From Piscinibacter aquaticus (GTDB lineage: Bacteria; Pseudomonadota; Gammaproteobacteria; Burkholderiales; Burkholderiaceae_C), in the NCBI GenBank assembly GCA_007994965.1, contig VOPW01000001.1, positions 3,906,001 to 3,970,000 of the forward strand: 64,000 bases of DNA. The letters are read 5' to 3'. The notes beneath the pieces were generated by a model. It had not been told where the DNA came from and ran no database searches. It was given only the letters and a program-made list of their open reading frames with translations. The translations under genes and the position numbers were made by a program. Below, piece by piece: positions 32,621 through 42,388 of this stretch. The stretch's first letter is position 1. Each line of letters begins with the position of its first letter.

Positions 32621-34912
32621 CAACCGCGCAGCTTCAGCACGCCGGCCGGTCCGGGCCCGGCGCGGTCGAGCCAGCGTGCCGCCTCGGCCGGCGCCAGGGG
32701 CCGCGCGTAGAGATAGCCCTGCATCACGCGGCAGCCGGCGGCGCGCAGCGCCTCCGACTGCGCCGCGGTTTCCACTCCCTCGGCGATGACGTCGAGCTCG
32801 AGCGTGCTGGCCGGTCGCAGATCGCCTTGACCACCGCGGTGGCGTCGGGCGCCGGCAAGGGCTCGACCGGGCTGCGGTCGATCTTCACCGTGTGAAGCGG
32901 CAGGCTGCGCAGCATGTTCAGCGACGAGAAGCCGGTGCCGAAGTCGTCCAGCGCCACCTCGATGCCGTGCGCACGCAGCCGGGCGATGCGCCCGCGCGCC
33001 TGCTCCATGTGCGCCACCGCCACGCTCGGTGATCTCCAGCGTCAGCAGCGCAGGCGGCACGCCGTGGCGTTCCAGCACGCCCAGCACCTCGTCGGCGAAG
33101 CCCGGGTCGAGCAGCTGCAGCGGCGACACGTTCACCGCCACCGGCACGCCATGGCCATAGTCGCGCCGCCACTGCGCCAGCTGCGCGCAGGCGCGCTCGA
33201 GGATGAGCGTGCCGAGCGCGCGGACCATGCCGGTGCGCTCGGACGCCGGCACGAACTCCAGCGGCGAGATGCGGCCGCGGCCGGGCGGATCCCAGCGCAC
33301 CAGCGCCTCGAAGCCGACCAGCACCGGCGGACGCGCCGCACTGCGCACCTCCACCTTGGGCTGGTAGACGAGGCTGAACTCCTCGTTCTTCAGCCCGGCG
33401 CGCAGCGCCTGCTCGGCCAGCAGCGTGACGCCCGAGCCGCGCTCGAAGCGTTCCTCGGCGAACTGCAGCGAGGTGCCCGGCACGCTCTGGCCTCGTGCAT
33501 CGCGGCATGGGCCGCGCGCAGCAGCGCCTCGGCATCGCGGGCATGGGCCGGATGCAGCGCCACCCCATCGACATGTCGAGGAAGAACTCGTGCCCGGGCA
33601 GCCGCAGCGGTTGCGCGAGCAGCTCGCGCACGCGGCGGGCGAGTTCGTGCGCGGCGCGCTCGGGGTCGTCGGCCGGCGCGAGCAGCGCGAATTCGTCCTC
33701 GCCCAGGCGCATGGTCTCGGCGTGGCCCTGCTGGCTGCGCGACAGCTCGCCGGCCAGCGCGCGCAGCACGGCGTCGCCCACCGAAGGACCATGCGCCTCG
33801 TTGAACAGCTTGAAGCGATCGACGTCGAGCAGCAGCAGCGCGAAGCCGGCATCGGCCGCGCACAGCTCGCGCAGCCGGGCCAGCAGTGCGCTGCGGTTGG
33901 GCAGGCCGGTCAGTTCATCGTGCGTGGCCCGGTGCAGCAGCGCGGCGGTGGCATCGTGCTCGGCGGTCTCGTCGCTGACCACCACCTGCTCGGCCGGATC
34001 GCCGTCCCAGTCGACCCGCCGTGCCGAGAAGCGCAGCCGGATCGGCGTGCCGTCGAAGCGGTAGCGCAGGCCCGACCAGTCCTCGCGCTCGGCTTCGCCG
34101 CTCAGCAATCGCCGGTGGCGCTCACGGCCGGCCGCTCGTTCGGCCTCGGGCATGGTGGCCTCGCGCCACAGCGTGCGCACCTCGTCGAGCGACTTCAACC
34201 CGTAGATGCGCAGCAGCGCCGGGTTGGCGTAGAGCATCTGCTCGCCGCGGATCACCGCCACGCCCTGGTGGGAGTGTTCGGTCAGGCGTTCGAAGCGCAG
34301 GCGCGCCAGCCGCGAGGCCTCGGCGGATCGGCGGCCCGCGGCGTGCAGCAGCGCCAGCGTGATGCCCGCGCGCAGCAGCATGCCGGTGGCCAGTTGCCGC
34401 TCGGCCACGCCGGGGCCGAGCGCGAAGACCTGCAGCGCATTGAGGGCCAGCAGCACCAGCAGCACGCCCGACAACCGCTCGGCACCACCGCGCGGCCACA
34501 GCCAGACCAGCGCCGCGGCCGCGAGCAGCCCGTTGAGCAGCACCGGCGTGACGGCCGCCTGCGGCAGGCCCAGCGGCAGCAATGCCAGCGCGCCGACGGC
34601 CAGCACCAGTGCCGCGATGCGCTGCTCGCGCCGCGTCAACGGCCGATCGGCCAGATAGCCCACGCCCATCAGGATCAGCCCGGCCGAGACCATGGCCACG
34701 CCCACCAGCACCGCGAGGCCGGTGAAGCGAACCAGCGGATCGGCGGACGGCAGCAGCGCGTAGGCCGGCGCCAGCGCTGCATGCAGCACGAAGGCCGTGC
34801 CCATCATGCGCAGGAAGGCCTGCTCGTGATCGCGCCGCCACGCCAGCAGCAGCGCGGCGCCGCAGGCCGTGCACAGCGCCGTGTTGGCGGGGTAGACCCA
34901 GTCGAAGTTCAC
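32620..34912 (-). CDS. Membrane GGDEF-EAL c-di-GMP signalling protein with PAS domain (about four frame breaks)
   Basis: About 764 residues, starting at GTG 34912, ten bases after the GMC oxidoreductase stop. Order: seven or so N-terminal membrane segments, a PAS-like region ('HSHQGVAVIRGEQMLYANPALLRIYG'; piece 'GVAVIRGEQMLYANPAL'), GGDEF domain ('HDELTGLPNRSALLARL', active-site motif 'RLGEDEFALL', i.e. GEDEF) and EAL domain ('GFEALVRWDPPG', 'VALDDFGTGFSSL', 'VKIDRS', 'IAEGVET'). The EAL catalytic residues look intact, so c-di-GMP hydrolysis is likely; GEDEF could still be an active cyclase or a GTP sensor. Breaks lie near 33560, 33490, 33025 and 32820. Confidence 0.87.
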
Positions 34913-34922
34913 GGCGGGGCCG

Positions 34923-36581
34923 TCAACGGCCGTCCTCGGCAATCCACTGCGCGGCGCGCTCGGCGATCATCAGCGTCGGCGAGTTGGTGTTGCCGCTGGT
35001 GATGGTCGGCATCACGCTGGCATCGGCCACGCGCAGGCCGGCGATGCCATGCACGCGCAAGCGTGCATCGACCACCGCGGCCGCATCGCGTGCCGGGCCC
35101 ATCTTGGCCGTGCCGACCGGATGGAAGATCGTCGTGCCGATGTCGCCGGCCGTGCGCGCCAGTTCTTCGTCGCTCTGGAACTGCACGCCGGGCTTGTACT
35201 CGCGCGGGTTGTATTTCGCCAGCGCCGGCTGCGCGACGATGCGCCGCGTCAGGCGCAGCGACTCGGCGGCGATGCGACGGTCCTCCTCGGTGGAGAGGTA
35301 GTTCGGCGCGATGCTCGGCGCGTCGCTGGCCTGCGGCGAACGGATGCGCACCGCGCCGCGGCTGGCCGGGTTGAGGTTGCACACGCTGGCGGTGAAGGCC
35401 GGGAAGCGGTGCAGCGGCTGGCCGAAAGCGTCGAGCGAGAGCGGCTGCACGTGGTACTCGAGGTTGGCGTGCGGCTGCGCCGGATCGCTCTTCGTGAAGG
35501 CACCGAGCTGCGACGGCGCCATGCTCATCGGCCCGCTGCGCTTGAAGAGATATTCGAGGCCGATGCCCGCCTTGCCCCACCAGGAGTTCGCCAGCGTATT
35601 GAGCGTCTTCACGCCGTCGACCTGGAACACTGCGCGGATCTGCAGGTGGTCCTGCAGGTTCTCGCCGACGCCGGGCAGCGCATGCTCGACCGCGATGCCG
35701 TGCTGCTGCAGCAGCGGCGCCGGGCCGATGCCGGAGAGCTGCAGGATCTGCGGCGTGCCGATCGCGCCGGTGGCCAGCACCAGTTCGCCGCCGTCCTTCA
35801 GCCGCGCCTCGATCGGCGCGCCGCCGCCGTGCGGCAGCACCTCGATGCCGACCGCGCGCAGGCCGTCGGCGCGATCGAGCAGCACCCGGCGCACCTGCGC
35901 GCCGGTCCAGACCTGCAGGTTGTCGCGCTCCTGCACCGGGCGCAGGAAGGCCTTGGTGGCGTTCCAGCGGATTCCGGCGCGCTGGTTGACCTCGAAGTAG
36001 CCCACGCCTTCGTTGTCGCCGCGGTTGAAATCGTCGGTGGCCGGGATGCCGGCCTGCTGCGCGGCCTGCGCGAAGGCATCGAGGATCTCCCAGCGCAACC
36101 GCTGCTTCTCCACGCGCCATTCGCCGCCCTGGCGTGCGCCGCTGGGGTCGAAGCCCGGCGCGGCGTGGAAGGCGTCGGCACCCTTGTGGAAGTCCTCGTG
36201 CTTCAGGAAGTAGGGCAGGCACTCGGCCCAGCTCCAGCCTTCGTTGCCGAGCGCGCCCCAGTGGTCGTAGTCGCGCGCCCGGCCGCGCATGTAGATCATG
36301 CCGTTGATGCTCGAGCAGCCGCCCAGCACCTTGCCGCGCGGGTAGCGCAGCGAGCGGCCGTTCAGGCCCGGGTCGGGGTCGGTGGCGTAGAGCCAGTCGG
36401 TGCGCGGGTTGCCGATGCAGTACAGATACCCGACCGGCACGTGCACCCACACATAGTCGTCGTTGCCCCCCGCCTCGACCAGCAGCACGCGCTTGGTCTT
36501 GTCCGCACTCAGCCGGTTGGCCAGCAGGCAGCCGGCCGTGCCGGCGCCACAGACGATGTAGTCGTAGCTGCTGTTGCTCAT
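34923..36581 (-). CDS. GMC-family FAD oxidoreductase (choline/alcohol dehydrogenase type)
   Basis: Complete, 552 residues from ATG 36581. The FAD-binding start 'YDYIVCGAGTAGCLLANRL', the GMC signatures 'YPRGKVLGGCSSINGMIYMRG' (read as 'RGKVLGGCSSINGM') and 'ELVLATGAIGTPQILQLSGIG' (read as 'GAIGTPQILQLSG'), and the C-terminal His/Asn site in 'FHPVGTAKMG' and 'TITSGNTNSPTLMI' are all present. It resembles BetA and alcohol dehydrogenases of this family that pass electrons from alcohols to FAD. No betaine genes lie nearby, so the alcohol substrate is unknown. Confidence 0.92.
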   Translation of the reverse strand: MSNSSYDYIVCGAGTAGCLLANRLSADKTKRVLLVEAGGNDDYVWVHVPVGYLYCIGNPRTDWLYATDPDPGLNGRSLRYPRGKVLGGCSSINGMIYMRGRARDYDHWGALGNEGWSWAECLPYFLKHEDFHKGADAFHAAPGFDPSGARQGGEWRVEKQRLRWEILDAFAQAAQQAGIPATDDFNRGDNEGVGYFEVNQRAGIRWNATKAFLRPVQERDNLQVWTGAQVRRVLLDRADGLRAVGIEVLPHGGGAPIEARLKDGGELVLATGAIGTPQILQLSGIGPAPLLQQHGIAVEHALPGVGENLQDHLQIRAVFQVDGVKTLNTLANSWWGKAGIGLEYLFKRSGPMSMAPSQLGAFTKSDPAQPHANLEYHVQPLSLDAFGQPLHRFPAFTASVCNLNPASRGAVRIRSPQASDAPSIAPNYLSTEEDRRIAAESLRLTRRIVAQPALAKYNPREYKPGVQFQSDEELARTAGDIGTTIFHPVGTAKMGPARDAAAVVDARLRVHGIAGLRVADASVMPTITSGNTNSPTLMIAERAAQWIAEDGR

Positions 36582-36640
36582 CCGTCGCTCGTCCCGGCCC
36601 TCGATTCGTGGCCGCGATGATAGGAGCAGCGGCGCCGGGC

Positions 36641-37279
36641 TCAGCGCAGCGTCGCCACCAGCACCGGGAACAGCTTGACCAGGCCGTCGCTCATCACCTC
36701 GACGGCCAGCGCCGCGAGGATCAGGCCCATCAGCCGCGTCATCACGTTGATGCCGGTCTGGCCGAGCACGCGGGCGATGCGGCCGGACAGGCTGAACGCC
36801 GCCCACACCGCCAGCCCGATCACCACGCCGTAGCCGACCAGCACGCCGAGCTCCCACCAGTGCCGGGTCTTGTCGGCATAGATGACCATCGTCGAGATCG
36901 TGGCCGGGCCGGTCAGCAGCGGGATGGTCAGCGGCACCACGGCGATGCTGTCGCCGGCATCGACCTTGGTGTCGCCGGCGGTGACGTCTTCCTTGCGGCC
37001 CTCGGCCGGCTGGGCATTGAGCATCTGCAGCGACGAGATCAGCAGCAGCATGCCGCCGCCGACCTGGAACGAGGCCAGCGAGATGCCGAAGAACTCGATG
37101 ATCTTGATGCCGGCCAGGGCGCTCACCGCGATCACGCAGAACGCACTGAAAGCGGACACCCGGATGGTGCGTTGCCGCTGTTCGCGGCTGAAACCCTGGG
37201 TGAAATGGATGAAGAAAGGGATAACCCCAATCGGGTTGACGATCGCCAGCAAGGCAATCAACGGCTTGTACAGATCCAT
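36641..37279 (-). CDS. MarC-family inner-membrane protein
   Basis: Complete, 212 residues from ATG 37279, six membrane segments. 'LLAIVNPIGVIPFF' near the start, 'VVPLTIPLLTGPATISTMVIY' in the middle (read as 'PLTIPLLTGPATIST') and 'GINVMTRLMGLILAALAVEVM' (read as 'MTRLMGLILAALAVE') are the MarC/YchE family signatures. The biochemical role of the family is unsettled. It lies upstream of, and divergent from, the RNA-binding protein gene. Confidence 0.92.
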   Translation of the reverse strand: MDLYKPLIALLAIVNPIGVIPFFIHFTQGFSREQRQRTIRVSAFSAFCVIAVSALAGIKIIEFFGISLASFQVGGGMLLLISSLQMLNAQPAEGRKEDVTAGDTKVDAGDSIAVVPLTIPLLTGPATISTMVIYADKTRHWWELGVLVGYGVVIGLAVWAAFSLSGRIARVLGQTGINVMTRLMGLILAALAVEVMSDGLVKLFPVLVATLR

Positions 37280-37493
37280 GCCCCGATCCTAGGCGCGGCG
37301 CGGCCGGCGGGCGATCGTGCGCTCACACCGGTCGTCAGCCCGAAAACAACACTTTCTCGCTTGACACCGTACGTACTTTTGCGCAGTTCACTTATATTCG
37401 TCAGCCTGTGCATGGACGCGGCGCCTTCGCTTGAATGGTTCACGATGGGTAGAAGCTCCACATGTTCTGCAGGTCATTGAAAGGGGCTCTCCC

Positions 37494-37976
37494 ATGGGCA
37501 ACAAACTCTACGTCGGCAACCTTGCCTACTCCATTCGCGACGAAGACCTTCAACAGTCGTTCTCGCAGTTCGGCACCGTCACGTCCGCCAAGGTCATGAT
37601 GGACCGCGAAACCGGCCGCTCGAAGGGCTTCGGTTTCGTCGAGATGGGCTCCGATGCCGAAGCGCAATCGGCCATCAATGGCATGAACGGCCAGGCCCTG
37701 GCCGGCCGCGCGGTCGTCGTCAACGAGGCGCGTCCTCGTGAAGAGCGTCCGGGTGGCTTCGGCGGCGGTGGCCGCGGCGGCTACGGCGGCGGCGGCGGCT
37801 ACGGTGGCGGCGGCCGCTCCGGCGGTGGCGGCGGCTACGGTGGTGGCGGTGGCGGTGGCGGCTACGGCGGTGGTGGCGGTGGCCGCTCCGGCGGTGGCGG
37901 CTACGGCGGTGGTGGCGGCCGCTCCGGTGGTGGCGGCGGCTACGGCGGTGGCGGCGGCGGCCGCGGCGGCTACTGA
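37494..37976 (+). CDS. Glycine-rich RNA-binding protein (RRM, cold-shock type)
   Basis: Complete, 160 residues from ATG 37494, with 'AAAGGGG' just upstream. Residues 1-80 are one RRM with RNP-2 'LYVGNLAY' and RNP-1 'RSKGFGFVEM'. The remaining 75 residues are an almost pure Gly tail of 'GGGGYGGGG' and 'GRSGGGG' repeats with regularly spaced Tyr and Arg. Such proteins bind RNA, often at low temperature, and the tail is of a kind that can phase-separate. A 'TTGACA' lies at 37361-37366 and 'TATATT' at 37393-37398, but the 26-base spacing is wrong for one promoter. The leader is at least about 95 bases. A UUCG hairpin terminator follows. Confidence 0.93.
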   Translation: MGNKLYVGNLAYSIRDEDLQQSFSQFGTVTSAKVMMDRETGRSKGFGFVEMGSDAEAQSAINGMNGQALAGRAVVVNEARPREERPGGFGGGGRGGYGGGGGYGGGGRSGGGGGYGGGGGGGGYGGGGGGRSGGGGYGGGGGRSGGGGGYGGGGGGRGGY

Positions 37977-38000
37977 GCCTTCACGGCCTTGAACGACACG

Positions 38001-38020
38001 ACGGGCGCTTCGGCGCCCGT
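38001..38020 (+). terminator. UUCG-loop hairpin after the RNA-binding protein gene
   Basis: 38001-38008 pairs perfectly with 38013-38020 around the stable TTCG tetraloop, and weaker pairing extends it outward. The T-run is poor ('TTGTCATT'). It lies between convergent genes and may serve both. Confidence 0.65.
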
Positions 38021-38045
38021 TGTCATTGGCGCGCTCGGAAGCCGA

Positions 38046-40291
38046 TCAGGACCCGAGTTCGAACGAGAGCTTGGCGAAGGCCTCGCGCTCCCACTGCACC
38101 GCGGCGCCCGGCGCCGGGCGCTCGCTGCGCCGGCTCAGGCCCATCGCAAAGCTGCGGCCGGGGCCGACCCGCCGCATGAAGACCAGCGAGGCGATGCGCC
38201 CGCGCCCGTCGGACGGCGCGAGGGCCTCGCCGCTGCCGTAGCGCACGAAGCGCGTCGACTGCCAGACCGCGCGCAGCGAATCGCGCGCGTCGAAGTGCAG
38301 CACGCCGAGCCATTGCAGCGCGGTGTCGGCCAGCGCACGGCGGCCATCGGGCGCGGCGACCACGTTGCGCTCCAGGCGCTGCTCCGTCTCCAGCCCGAAG
38401 CGGCCGAGCGGCGCGCGCAGGTTGAGCTCCACCAGCAGCTGGTGGCCGCGGCCGACGCGATCGGCCTCGACGTCGAGCTTGCGGCCGATGCTGCCCTCGA
38501 TGTTCAGCCGCGTCAGCCACGGCGCCGGGTTGACGCTGTAGCCGGCGCCCAGCCCGGGCACGGAGCGCAGTGCGCTGTCGGCGCGGGCCCGCTCGGCATC
38601 GAACTGCAGCTGCACCCAGGCCTCGGTGTTGCGCGCGGCGATCAGCCAGATGCCCGGGTGCACTGGCGCAGCACGGTCAGCCCGCCGGGCACCGCCGCGC
38701 CATCGGCCAGCGTGCCGCGGTGCTGCACCCAGAGATAGGTCTCGAACTCGTGGGCTTCGAAGCCGAGCGGGCCGGGCACCTCGACCTCACCCCAGCGGCG
38801 GATCAGCTCGGTCTGCAGCACGCGCGCACCGGCCTGCTCGAGGTAGCCGTTGTCGTTGCGAAAGCGCGGGCTGACCTCGGTGGCCTCGGCGCTGAGGGCC
38901 CAGTCGGCGCTGCGCATCAGCCAGCCGGCGTTGAGGTGGTGGCCGCTGGCCGCAGGAAGCCCGTCGCCGTCACGGCTGCGCGAGCCCATCGCGCGGGCAC
39001 GCCACTGCTGGTCTTCGCTCGGGCGCCAGACCATGTCGACACCGGCCACGCGGTTGCTCGCACCGCCGCCGGTCTCCTCGCGCTGCGTGGCCAGCGCGCC
39101 GACGCTGAGCGACTCGCCGAGCCAGTGCGCAGCAGCTGCACCTGCGCGCGCCGCTCCTGCAGCACCGCGGTATTGCCGAACGGGCCCGGCCGCAGCGCCG
39201 GGCCACCGCCGTCGTCCATCAGCGCCAGCGCCGTTGCATCGGCGCGGTTGCCGCGCCGGTGGCGCGCAGCCCCCAGGCCGGATCGGTGATCGAGCGCGAA
39301 TAGAACGCGGGCACGGGAGATCGATCACGTCGGTGCTCTCGAGGAAGAAGGGCCGCTTCTCGATCACGGCACGCTCGAAACGCGTCTTGCTCGCGAGCTG
39401 CGGCACGTCGAGCTCGACCTGCGAGAAATCGGGGTTCAGCGTCGCGTCGAACACCCAGTCGGCGCGCGGCCGCCACTTGATCTCGGCGCCCAGCGATCCG
39501 CGCGTGCGCCGCGAACGCTCGCCGCCTTCGCCGCTCTCGGCGCGGCGCACCGTCAGCTCCGGCCGCACCGATAGCAGGCTGTGCGTGCGGGCCCGCTCGG
39601 CGACGTCTTCCAGGCCCTCGATCGGCTGCAGCTCGGCGATGAAGTTGAGCGCGTCCTTGGTCAGCGGCGCGCTGACCAGCAGGGTGCTCTGCTCGCGCGG
39701 GATGCTGCGCGTGGCCATCAGCCGCCATGGCGCGCCGCCTTCGTAGGGATAGCGCAGCGTCATCAGCGGCAAACGCAACTCGACGCTGTAGCCGTCGTCC
39801 AGTCGCTGCACGGCGGCTTCGACGTCGAAGTCGGGCGCGAAGTCTTCCTTGTTGGTCGACGCCATGAACATGCCGTCGGTCAGCACACCGGCCGCGCTGA
39901 CGCGGATGAACTGCGCCGCGCGGCGCGAGCCCACCGGGTCGATCAGCACCGAGACGAAATCCTGGTCGCGCGCGACCTTGTCGCGGCGCATCAGCGGCGC
40001 GCGGATCTCCTGTGGCCGCGGATCCCAGGCGCGGATGCCGACCACCAGCGCGTGCTCCTCGACGATCAGCTGCAGGGTCGTGCGGTAGCCCTCGGGCGGC
40101 GGCTGGCGATCGAGCGGCAGGTACTGCACGAAGGCATCGTGCACCGGCGCCTGCTGCCGGGCGCCCTCATCGAGCCGGCCATCGATGCGCAGCGCCTCGG
40201 CCTCGGCGCCCAGCGGCCGTGCGCGCGGCTGTGCCAGAGCCTCGCCTCCCATCAGTGCGGCGAGCGCCGCGACCGCCAGCGCGCGCTTCAC
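38046..40291 (-). CDS. DUF5916-like outer-membrane protein with N-terminal carbohydrate-binding-like domain (about four frame breaks)
   Basis: About 748 residues, starting at GTG 40291 with GTGA overlap onto the SDR stop. A signal peptide ('ALAVAALAALMGGEALAQ') leads to a family-9-CBM-like domain ('LRIDGRLDEGARQQAPV', 'DFVSVLIDPVGSRRAAQFIRV' type sequence), then 'WVFDATLNPDFSQVELD' and 'RPFFLEST', which are landmarks of DUF5916. The C-terminal half alternates aromatic and polar residues and ends '…WEREAFAKLSFELGS', as in a beta barrel. Role unknown; suggested roles for relatives include surface glycan handling. Breaks lie near 39315, 39240, 39125 and 38655. It is last in the kdsC-lptC-SDR operon. 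Confidence 0.75.
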
Positions 40292-41067
40292 TCGCCCTGG
40301 CGGCGCTTGCGCGGCCGGCCAGCCAGCGCGCGGTCGAACAGCGGGTTGGGCAGCAGGCGCAGCAGCTTGCCGACCACGCCCATCTGCCACGGGATCACGC
40401 GGTAGCTGGTGCCGGCCTCGATGGCCCGGAAGGCGCGTTCGGCAAACTCGTCGGCGCCGAGCAGGAAGGGCATGCTGTAGCGGTTCTTGCGCGTCAGCGG
40501 CGTGTCGATGTAGCCGGGCAGCAGCGTCACCACCTGCACGCCGCTGCCGCGCAGCTCGCCGCGCAGGCTCTCGCAGTAGCTGATCACCGCCGCCTTGCTC
40601 GAACAGTACGCGCCGTGGCCGGGAAGGCCGCGGATGCCCGCGACGCTGGCGATGCCCACCAGCGTGCCGCTGCCGCGCCGGCGCATCTCCCGCGCGAACG
40701 GATGGAAGGTTGCGGCCACGCCGATCACGTTGGTCTCGAAGGTCGAGCGCATCAGCTCGAGGTCATCGAACACCTCGGTGTCCATGCCGACGCTGATGCC
40801 GGCGTTGGCGATCACCACGTCGGGCACGCCCTGCGCGGCGATACAGGCGCGGCCGGCGGCCTCGATGGCGGCGAGGTCGCGCACGTCGGCGGCATAGACG
40901 CCGGCGTCCGCCTCGCTGCAGCCCTGCGCGCGCACCCACTCGCGCACCTCGGCCTCGCGCCGCGCCACCAGCGCCAGCCGGTAGCCGGCGCGCCGGAAGC
41001 GCGCCGCCAGCGCCTGCCCGATGCCGCTGGAGGCACCGGTGATGAAGACGAGCGGACCTTGGCTCAT
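40288..41067 (-). CDS. Short-chain dehydrogenase/reductase
   Basis: Complete, 259 residues from ATG 41067. The classical SDR landmarks are intact: cofactor motif 'TGASSGIGQALA', 'NAGIS', catalytic Ser in 'GIASVAG' and 'YCSSK' (YxxxK). 'RRxA'-type residues after the second strand ('VARREAEV') suggest NADPH preference. It sits between lptC (11 bases) and the DUF5916-like gene (overlap). The C-terminal extension is basic and hydrophobic ('LRLLPNPLFDRALAGRPRKRRQ'), which could associate with membrane. The substrate is unknown. Confidence 0.9.
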   Translation of the reverse strand: MSQGPLVFITGASSGIGQALAARFRRAGYRLALVARREAEVREWVRAQGCSEADAGVYAADVRDLAAIEAAGRACIAAQGVPDVVIANAGISVGMDTEVFDDLELMRSTFETNVIGVAATFHPFAREMRRRGSGTLVGIASVAGIRGLPGHGAYCSSKAAVISYCESLRGELRGSGVQVVTLLPGYIDTPLTRKNRYSMPFLLGADEFAERAFRAIEAGTSYRVIPWQMGVVGKLLRLLPNPLFDRALAGRPRKRRQGE

Positions 41068-41077
41068 GGCTCGAGTC

Positions 41078-41766
41078 TCACGGTGACGGTGCGCGCACGC
41101 GCGGCTCGAAGGTGGCGCGCTGGCGCCCCTTGAGCTCCACCGTGCGGGCCACGTTGTCGTAGTCCATGCCGTCGGCGCGCAGCTCGCTGCCGCGCTGACG
41201 CACCACCACCGGCAGGTGCGAACGCACGCGCTCGGTGTCGAGGAAGGCATGCAGGAACTCGCTGCGGAACTCGACCGCGTCCTGCGGCTGCGGCGCCTCG
41301 CGCACCACCTGGGCCGAGCCGAACAGCTGGATCTCGCTGCCGTCGCCGTTGGCCAGCGCGCGGATCGCCGAGGCCACCGTCACACGGCCGTCGGGCGAGA
41401 ACGCGCGGATGCGCGGGTTCTCGATCTCCAGCGTGTCGGTGTCCGGGTAGTGGCGCATCTCGGCGCCTTCGATCTGCACCCGCAGGCGGCCATCGGCGGC
41501 GAAGCGCTGCACCGTGAAGCGCTGCATCGTGTAGTCGGGCTCGTGGCGCGGCGGGGCGGGCTCGCGCTGCGCGTCGGGCGCGGGCGACACGTTCACCAGC
41601 CACCAGGTGCCCAGCGCGAGCGCGCCCATCAGCAGCACCGGCAGGTAGGCGGTGGCCGCCTCCAGCACGCGCAGGTGCCAGGGCAGGCGCAGACGGCGCC
41701 GGTCGGTGGCTGGCGCCGGTGCCAGCACCGCCAGTCGTCGAGGGTGTTGTCCAGCGGGCTGTTCAC
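41078..41766 (-). CDS. lptC: LPS export system protein LptC (one frame break)
   Basis: About 229 residues, starting at GTG 41766 with GTGA overlap onto the kdsC stop. One N-terminal membrane helix ('LPVLLMGALALGTWWLV') anchors a periplasmic beta-jellyroll ('DYTMQRFTVQRFAADGRLRVQIEG', 'MRHYPDTDTLEIENPRI'). LptC receives LPS from LptB2FG at the inner membrane and hands it to LptA. One base is lost near 41715, in the cytoplasmic N-terminus. In related genomes lptA and lptB usually follow, but here an SDR gene does. Confidence 0.85.
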
Positions 41767-42341
41767 CGGCCACCGTCCAGCGTGACGAGGTGGCCGCGCA
41801 GCAGATCGGCATAGCGGCCGGCGGCGGTGAGCAGCAGGTCGCAGCACTCGCGCGCTGCGCCGTGGCCGCCCTCGGCCTGCGTGACGTGATGGGCGATGGC
41901 GCGCACCTCGGCATGTGCATTCGCGGGCGCGCAGGCGAAGGCAGCGCGTGTCATCAGCGGCAGATCGGGCCAGTCATCGCCCATGGCGGCCACTTGCGGC
42001 CAATCGACGCCCAGCGCGGCCAGCACGGGCGCGGCAGCAGCGAGCTTGTCGCCGGCACCGTAGACGGCATGCGTGATGCCGAGGTCGGCGACGCGCCGGC
42101 GCACCGCCGGCGAATCACGGCCGGTGATCACCACCGGCTCGATGCCGCCGCGCGCCAGCAGCTTCAGGCCATGGCCATCGAGCGTGCTGAAGGCCTTGAA
42201 GGCTTCGCCCTGCTCGCCGATGTAGATGCGCCCGTCGGTGAGCACGCCGTCGACATCGAAGATCGCCACGCGCACGCCTTGGGCCGCGAGCAGCAGCTCG
42301 GGCGCGAAGGACAGCACGGGATCGATGGCGGTCAGCGGCAT
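41763..42341 (-). CDS. kdsC: 3-deoxy-D-manno-octulosonate 8-phosphate phosphatase
   Basis: Complete, 192 residues from ATG 42341. A HAD-superfamily phosphatase without a cap domain: nucleophile motif 'FDVDGVLTDG', motif II 'VITGRDS', Lys in 'GAGDKL' and motif III 'AMGDDWPDLPLM'. It removes phosphate from KDO-8-phosphate in the LPS core pathway. It is the first gene of the operon with lptC. The KdsD isomerase gene that commonly precedes it is absent; a KefB-type antiporter on the other strand occupies that position. Confidence 0.94.
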   Translation of the reverse strand: MPLTAIDPVLSFAPELLLAAQGVRVAIFDVDGVLTDGRIYIGEQGEAFKAFSTLDGHGLKLLARGGIEPVVITGRDSPAVRRRVADLGITHAVYGAGDKLAAAAPVLAALGVDWPQVAAMGDDWPDLPLMTRAAFACAPANAHAEVRAIAHHVTQAEGGHGAARECCDLLLTAAGRYADLLRGHLVTLDGGR

Positions 42342-42388
42342 GGCCGGCGCAGTCTAGCCCAGCGTTGCGCCTCCAGTAGCATCGGCGC

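Noticed and set aside
37361..37398. TTGACA and TATATT as a promoter for the RNA-binding protein
   Set aside because: Spacing of 26 bases is too long for one sigma-70 promoter, so no promoter was called.
37740..37970. Repeats in the glycine-rich tail as a CRISPR or tandem-repeat element
   Set aside because: They are in-frame Gly/Tyr/Arg codons of the RRM protein with no spacers.
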